A DNA stretch of 64,000 nucleotides from Bisporella sp. PMI_857 (lineage: Eukaryota; Ascomycota; Leotiomycetes; Helotiales; Helotiaceae): the NCBI GenBank assembly GCA_021307315.1, contig JAJSPD010000007.1, forward strand, positions 372,001-436,000, written 5' to 3'. The position numbers were made by a program, and so were the translations under genes. Of the stretch, positions 57,801-64,000 are shown in pieces (the stretch's first letter is position 1; the number at the start of each line of letters is the position of its first letter). Under the pieces are notes generated by a model, which ran no database searches, was not told the origin of the DNA, and worked only from the letters and a program-made list of their open reading frames with translations.

Positions 57801-59605
57801 AAGATGTCGGATGGACTCTACAAGTTGAGAGATTTTCTGAAGCTTGACGTCTGAAGCAATTCTGCGATCCTTTTCCCACTGTAAGAGCGTCCTTGCGATC
57901 ACGGCGTTAAGTGCTTGAGCAATAAATACTGTGATCACGCCAAGCAGACAGGGCCAGCCTATGAGTTTCCAAATAAGTATCACTGAGAACACTATTCCAA
58001 GAGGTTGCGTGATGAGGGATGGGAATTCCCAAAATCTTCGTATAGTTAGGATATTTCATATCTTAATCTATGGATTACATACCTTTGAGCGACTTCATAA
58101 GCATCAAATCTACGTACACATTAGTAACAGATTCGTTATGGTTACACACGACATACCGCATAATATTGAGAATTTTGCCCATAGTCGCCAGGTCATCTTG
58201 ATCTGATGACTTCCCCTTCGAACGACCGCAACATGCTCGATATGGTAGCGATAGATAGTACACAACCATAGGCCATATTCCCTGACTCTCTTCGTTTTTT
58301 GCTCCATTTAGGGGCCCATTGTGCTGTCCATTTTCCTTTGCTTCTGAACTTATGCTTACAACCTTTCGAGACAAGGTCTTTTCATAAAGCATAGTGATCA
58401 TTTCTCCTCTTGACCTCTCATAACATCTCCTTCCATACCAGAGACTGAAGACAGACGACTGAGTTGCGACAAGGCGAACAATCAGTGAAAGAATAGCATA
58501 TGTCAATGCGGCACTCCTAGGTGCTTGCGGATTGTCCATAGACTGAAGAATCTTTTGCAGGAACACAGGTGCCGAGAAATCTAGATCCCTGTTAGCCAAA
58601 ATTGCAGATACCCCAGTGCTACTCATACTTGCAAACAGCTCAATAAGAGCCAAAATACCCATAAAAATTAAATCTATCCCATTCGCTACCAAAAGTCGTC
58701 GAATCACTGTCCCCTCTAATTCTTTAAACCTGTCTGTCAAAAGGCGATGCTTAAACTCATATCCAAGACTCCAAACGTCCTCGTCATGAAGCTGCCTTGT
58801 CTTTCCCACGCTGATGAGAGGGGCCATCCATGAGACAGTCATATATTGCCATAAGGTAAGATTATCCTCTGGACTTCTGAGTCCATTTGTCGGTTCTCCA
58901 AACGCTGGGCTTATGTCTCTAGTCGAAAGCGATGGGTCCCGCAATGGCATATTTATAATGATACATAGAGCAATGAATGCAGCGAGAATATCCAAAACAA
59001 TGGGGATATCATCTTGTCGTAGTTTATAAGCTGAGTCGGTCAGGACTATAGCTTGCGAGATGAAGATGCTACCGCTTAATATTAACAGAGACCTTGGTGT
59101 ATGTGTTGGAGGATATATAGCGATGATGACACTACTAATAGCCCAAGAGATTGCTGGAAATAGCTTGTATATCCGAAAGGCAGGATGGAAAACCGTAAAT
59201 ACTTGTAATAGGAATCCAATGACAGAAGTGACGAGCAATTTGAGAGCTAAAGATGTGTATGTTCTTTTGCTTTTAGAAACTAGCTCCCCTTGAGGCTCTT
59301 TCGCTTCCTGAATAATGTTTTGCGTCCATTGCGGCGCCCTCAAGCGCCATGGAAGCAATTTCACCAAAACGATGATAACGATGCATGTTGCAACAGCAAA
59401 AGGTATGGCAGCGATATATGGCAGCGCACACTTTTCAAAACATGCTTGAACGGGATCCTGGTTATACCAAATTAGTGGCCGTTCTTTGGGGATGAGGGAT
59501 GTTGGGATTGTGTACCCAAAAACGCGGACAGGAGCGCCAATCGTCCTTCAAGGCTATTGCTAGATGATCATTTATAGCTCCATCTTGGACTAAAAGCTGC
59601 ACCAT
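54834..59605 (-). CDS. ABCC-type multidrug-resistance-like transporter
   Basis: Five exons (59605-59516, 59457-58157, 58109-58083, 58035-56285, 56158-54834) encode 1497 aa. The first intron (58 nt, CACTAAT branch site) joins SCPRFW to DPVQACFEKC; the third exon is a 27-nt microexon that restores NIMR-FDAYEVAQR-FWEFP. A TMD0-like hydrophobic region precedes two TMD-NBD units. NBD1: Walker A GQVGSGKT (about 706), LSGGQ (about 797), ILFLDDP. NBD2: Walker A GRTGSGKS (about 1307), LSQGQ (about 1405), IVVMDEA. NBD1 carries Asp where NBD2 carries the catalytic Glu, the usual ABCC asymmetry. As the last gene of the cluster it most likely exports the product or protects the producer from it. Substrate choice cannot be read from sequence. 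Confidence 0.93.
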
Positions 59606-60253
59606 TATGAGCCTGAGATTGAGGCTCTAGCAACCTCTATGGTATTCAGTCCTCTCTGTTAGACATCAGTCATAGTTCATGAGATGAAAATAGTATGTTC
59701 ACGACGCAATTGGAGGGATGATGGATACGAGTGTAAAAAGCATCAATATGCAAGAGAACGGAAGTGTGTGCTTGTAGCAAATTGGAGTTCTTGATTTTTA
59801 CCAGTTGGAAAGGCAAATGTTCCCTTGCAGGTGGGGAAAATCAGGGTGGCGCATTGCACAGGGGTGGGATGTCTACACGTGATAACCATAGCATCCGAAC
59901 ATTTCAGGGCTTAGATTGATCTCTTTTACATTCAACATCCTTTCATTAATTAAAATGAGAGTTCTGTCAATATCATATCATTATTCGACATCTCTAGTGC
60001 CCCAAATCGTATTTACCACTATCGCTTTTCGTACATGCATATGCTTATGCATTTGAGTATCAACCATCCTTTCCCATATAGAGCCATATGCACTCCTGTA
60101 AATGCCCGTTGTGAGCGCCTACTATGTTTTCCCGAAACACCAGCGGCGCATCGCCATTCATATGGCCAATTCCCTCAATATGACATACGCCTTATTAATG
60201 CAAATATAAAATGAATTCGTAGCGCTTTTCCTCGGCGCAATCGGCCAGGATGT
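59606..60253. other. Promoter of the ABC transporter and 3' end of the arrestin gene
   Basis: 648 bp between two minus-strand genes. No gene or repeat recognised. This is the probable distal boundary of the cluster. Confidence 0.4.
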
Positions 60254-63030
60254 TCACGCTGCCTGATGTGTTCCTCCATTCAAGCGGGCGAGTGCCTGCG
60301 CGTTAAACATGAAATTTCGATCAATATCCATACTTCTGTTAATTCTGCCTCCGGGCGTTGGAACATTGACCCTTCCGCGGTACATGACCCGGTTTCTGCC
60401 CTCATCGTCTGTATCCTCTTCCTCATCTTCATCATCAAACGCAAGACCTCGACGGTGAAAATAGTCTGCAAGCCCATTAACACTAGGCGTTCCGATAATG
60501 TCATCGTAGAGTGGAGGAGGAGTCTTCAACGGCTCAAGCAACGGCGGCGGAGGCTCCACATCTTCAAAAGCAGGCGGATTGTATGATGGGTGCCTGAGAA
60601 GGTGGATAGGGCGTTCTGAGCCGATTTGTTGCGGAACCTCATGAGTGCGTTGCACACCAGCGGCTGAACTTGTAGAGAGATGTGCTTGAGGTGGCAGAGC
60701 AAGATGGGGTGTTTCAACCACATCGACAGACCTTTGACCGTCACGCAAGTTATTAAGTGTAGGGACAATGTCACTTGATGTGTGCGGAGTGGTATTCGAG
60801 ACTGTGGCATCTGGACAACCACAGTTATGCTGCTGGGCCAGAGCAGTTTGGTTAGGCCCCGAATATTCTGGAAGTTCTAGATTTTCTCGAGTTGCTCGAC
60901 AGTCTAAAATGGTGAATGGCGAATCAATGGATATCTCAAAATGTCGCCTCTTTCCATCGGGATTCTCAGGATCTCGTCGAGATATTCGCATCACAATCTG
61001 GGGAACTATTAGCAAATATACAGTTTTAGGGACAATCAAGGTCTACCTTAATCCAATGATGCACGTCGACGTTCTTCCACGTGCAGTCATGATGCAATCT
61101 CTTTGTCTCATCCTTCTTCATCATTTTACACGTTGGTAATTGGACCTGCATTTCAATTTCCGTAGGGCCAATCAATCTTTCAACTGGCAAGTCAATATCG
61201 CCAAGGAGGTTGTCTGTTGGTTCCGGTAGGGGGCCAGTAATGTTATTACGATGTCGCACCCTCTCGGCCTCCCATCGTCCTCTCTCCCGCTCTTCGGGGG
61301 ATGGCTCACCGCCCGCATTAAATTTGATATCACACATGCTGTATTCCTTCGCGAGGGGTTTCCCCGCAACTTTCTCAATGAGAAGAATTTTCCGCTGAGC
61401 ACCTTTGGCATCACGCCTTATAACTCTCCGATCGGACGTATGATAATCAACGTTTTCACTTACATAGACCTTTAACTTATGAATTTGCACTTTGTCCAAA
61501 GGCATAAGTTTAAATGCTATAGGAATTTTTGATCCTGATGGAAAAGATTTCCCAGATATCACAATCTCATAGTGCAGTTGGTCCTCCCAGCGGCGGCTGA
61601 TTGAGATCGGTTCTACCAACTCTAGAGAATCCTCCGAAGGCGATCTGATTACTAGCACCTCTTTGGATCCTATTAAGTTCGACTTGAACGTGCCAGACCG
61701 TTCGATGAGGCACTCCAGCATCCATCTCACGGAAGCATTTGGCAATTCCGTGGTTTCAGGGCTAGAATTGTCGATGTTGAATTCAAAATTGTACTCGAAA
61801 GTCCCCGGAGGAAACGTTTGATAGCCTTTCTGTGCCGGAGTTGGCCCGTACGGTGAATCACCTTTCTGGAAGCTGCGAGCTTGTACGCTTTGTAGAGACA
61901 ATCTTTTCGTCTCTTTTGCGGATACGCTTGATAAGGTCGAAGATCTAGTCGATCTATTGCTAAGGATTGGTAATGACAAGAGAGATTGTGCTGGCGACGA
62001 GCTGTTGTTGCTGCCATTTGCAGAAGACAAATTATTGAGGTTGGTGACTGAAGAATTCGCTGAGCCCGGTTTCAGAGTATAGTTGCACGAAATACCATAT
62101 GGTAGATTCTCCTCTCCAGCAAAAGCAGCATTAAAGAATGGCAAACGATGATTTCCAAAGGAATCTTCTTGAAAGGTTTCGATTTTGGCAGGAGGAATAC
62201 CTAATCATGGTGAGCTCCGAAATATTTATGGGAAAGACTTTGTTCATACCTTCTGGCCACTCAGTTCGACCTTTTCCGGTGAAAGATAGATTTATAGACT
62301 TTAGCTTGATATTTCTGGTGACCTTCAAAATAAGCTTTCCTCGAACCATAGCCGGTGCATGGCCGTGGGCAGTTCTAGCAGTGCCATCATGATCGAGTCC
62401 CGTCAGAAAAGTGGTTGGCTCCTGTAAAGTGATATAGCATGAAACTCCCCCACCAGAGCATATCGGTTTCTCAATTTCTACCGCCCCGCTTGTAGATCCT
62501 GTTGACAACGCCCGTTCCCTGGTTTGTCTAGCAACTGATCCTCGAGCATCAAGCGACGTCCTCCCCATTTCAGTCGTATCTAAACTCGAGACCCCCAGCA
62601 ATGCGGGTCTCCCCTGAGATGCAGCTTCCGGTGGAGGCGCAGGTACGATCGTAGACAACCTTCGGGGCATCGTTGGATCTGTAGGCGTCGCACTGGCCGT
62701 AGAGGAGGAGGCGGCAGCGGAGGAAGAGGAAAGGGAAGAGAGAACCGAGCCGAGTACCTTCTTTGCGGTCTCTCGAGAAGCCAGCTTTCTTAAGTCTATG
62801 GGATATCGTGGGGTATTCTTGGGCTCTTTGGTGGGCAATTGGGGACGCAGTTCGAGTGGCACGTAACCAGGTGGTGAACGAGTGATGTGAATCGAATGCG
62901 GACGTCGCTGTCGAGGTCGACACGGAGGATCTGGCAATCTTGGGGCTTGCGATTGCTCTGCAACTGTGTTTAGCCTCGGAGTATAGTATATTCTGCCGCT
63001 GGTGCTATAAAAAGATATGGCTGCTGTCAT
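60254..63030 (-). CDS. Alpha-arrestin (ART-type) ubiquitin-ligase adaptor
   Basis: Exons 63030-62250, 62200-61047 and 60997-60254 encode 892 aa; the first join gives EWPEG-IPPAKIE, the second HWIK-IVMRI. Alpha-arrestins recruit Nedd4/Rsp5-type ubiquitin ligases to plasma-membrane transporters to trigger endocytosis. The arrestin N-like domain contains SINLSFTGKGRTEWPEG (around 250) and the C-like domain ends around DVHHWIK. The C-terminal tail carries PY-type motifs that bind WW domains: LPEY near 687 and PPLY near 806, followed by an acidic run. The N-terminal 200 residues are Ser/Pro-rich and probably disordered. A specific homologue (ArtA, CreD, Ldb19 or another) could not be decided by eye. 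It is probably not part of the polyketide pathway. Confidence 0.88.
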
Positions 63031-64000
63031 TTTGAAGGTAAGTTAGCAATACCGTTGAAGTGAAGCTTGCGGAAGATGGCAGGTAATGATAGCATGGAGA
63101 TGATATGCCTTCTGCTTTCCTGCATCTCTGCCATGGCACAGGCACAAGAGCGAGAGGAATCTGGCCATGCTCACACTAAGTCATGAGGTGCAACGAACGT
63201 CCCTATACCGCTCAAACTGACACAGGGACGGGCTAGTGGGGGGGTGTATTACAACCAGGTGATAAGAAGCATGCGACTGGTCTCCAAGGGATGTACATAC
63301 CAAATTAATTTAGGGTTGCATATACTATAGAGCTCATCAAACAAGGAGGTGATGGTTGTTTCCTCTGCCAGCACATGGAAACAATCTTTTTGAATGGGGG
63401 GGGGGAGGGATTTTTGTCGTCATAAGAATCAAGGTTTGCAGCTGTTCGCAGGGTGTGGCTGGCGGTCCACGACAAGAGTCCCCAAGATCAAAACATCGGT
63501 GAGATTCTAGTCGGCCGCGTTGCCTGAAGCCCGATGTATACCTGACAGTCAACTAGAGGGTTGTTAATCAAAAGCAATAAGGAAAAGCGTTTGGAAAACT
63601 GGTGTGGTCATGTAAATATGGGGTAGTGAAAGCGGATAGGACGAATTATTTACTTACGTAGTTGAGGGGAATGGGTGCAGGGTCTGGAAGTCAAGTCCTC
63701 CACCCGGTACAAACAGATAGGGTTGAGTCCCGCTCATGGGTGTGCCGGCAACCCTGATGAAGCAAATCACATACCGGTCCGCGGCAGTGAGGTTAGTCAG
63801 CATTACTGATAGGGATAAGCGTGAGAGAAATTAAAAATCTTTGTGCAAAATCCATTCATCATGCAATTCTCTGCCTGTGGTGATAAGCCACTATAATATT
63901 AGGATATGTATAATACATGGAACTGAGAAGTAGGGATGAAGGAGCATATCCGGCCGCTGCCAAGATCTTGGGTCCCTTTCTACATTGTAGCCTTTGTCGA
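63031..64000. other. Upstream region of the arrestin gene
   Basis: About 970 bp with the arrestin promoter and leader. A run of ten G lies near 63397. Only short frames without resemblance; no gene seen to the window edge. Confidence 0.4.

Larger units (their letters stand above)
35839..59605. other. Polyketide biosynthetic gene cluster
   Basis: Six adjacent genes form a coherent set: HR-PKS (-), membrane-tailed acyl-CoA ligase (-), MBOAT acyltransferase 1 (+), P450 (-), MBOAT acyltransferase 2 (+) and ABCC exporter (-). Two divergent pairs (ligase/MBOAT1 and P450/MBOAT2) suggest shared promoters. Outside lie a coiled-coil protein plus cystinosin on one side and an alpha-arrestin on the other, which look unrelated. 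The set predicts an acylated polyketide. There is no trans-enoylreductase, thioesterase or Zn2Cys6 regulator among the six genes, so further cluster genes may lie elsewhere or be unnecessary. Confidence 0.85.

Noticed and set aside
56159..59367. Treating the ABC region as three separate genes
   Set aside because: Frames, splice sites and domain order join them into a single 1497-aa ABCC protein.

Overview
The window is nuclear DNA of a filamentous ascomycete (Pezizomycotina). The support is direct: genes are split by many short introns (about 45-130 nt) with GTATGT/GTAAGT-type donors and CTAAC/CTAAT-like branch sites, and the gene families are typically fungal (DUF3468 'tachykinin-like' regulator, S28 peptidase, large-subunit catalase, highly reducing PKS, wax-synthase-like acyltransferases, alpha-arrestin). 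A helotialean (Leotiomycetes) origin is a guess. No rRNA, tRNA, CRISPR or intact transposon was seen.

Layout. 0-5 kb: a DUF3468 regulator (+) convergent with a Ser-rich protein (-) that carries a deaminase-like zinc motif. 5-13 kb: about 8 kb without a convincing gene, with a 32-nt A tract and a perfect hairpin, ending in a long leader for a four-finger C2H2 regulator. 15-17.5 kb: divergent housekeeping pair RIB3 (riboflavin) and COQ3 (ubiquinone). 18-32 kb: large catalase (-), small basic protein, a probably decayed stretch, secreted S28 peptidase, cytosolic GH31 glycosidase, CorA-like membrane protein. 32-35.3 kb: F-box/2EXR-like protein and cystinosin homologue sharing a promoter with a duplicated GATA-type site, then a coiled-coil protein.

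35.8-59.6 kb is a polyketide gene cluster: a 2952-aa highly reducing PKS (KS-AT-DH-MT-psiER-KR-ACP) ending in an NRPS-type condensation domain, a 4CL-like acyl-CoA ligase with a C-terminal membrane helix, two paralogous MBOAT/wax-synthase-like acyltransferases, a P450 and an ABCC exporter. The PKS has the LovB-like lack of an enoylreductase, yet no trans-ER, thioesterase or cluster regulator is in view. The simplest reading (inference) is a methylated polyketide, oxidised by the P450, one or more of whose hydroxyls are acylated by the MBOAT enzymes with an acyl group activated by the membrane ligase, then exported. An alpha-arrestin gene (60.3-63.0 kb) flanks the cluster.

Exon structures were worked out by reading frame, splice signals and domain continuity; they have not been tested against transcripts.
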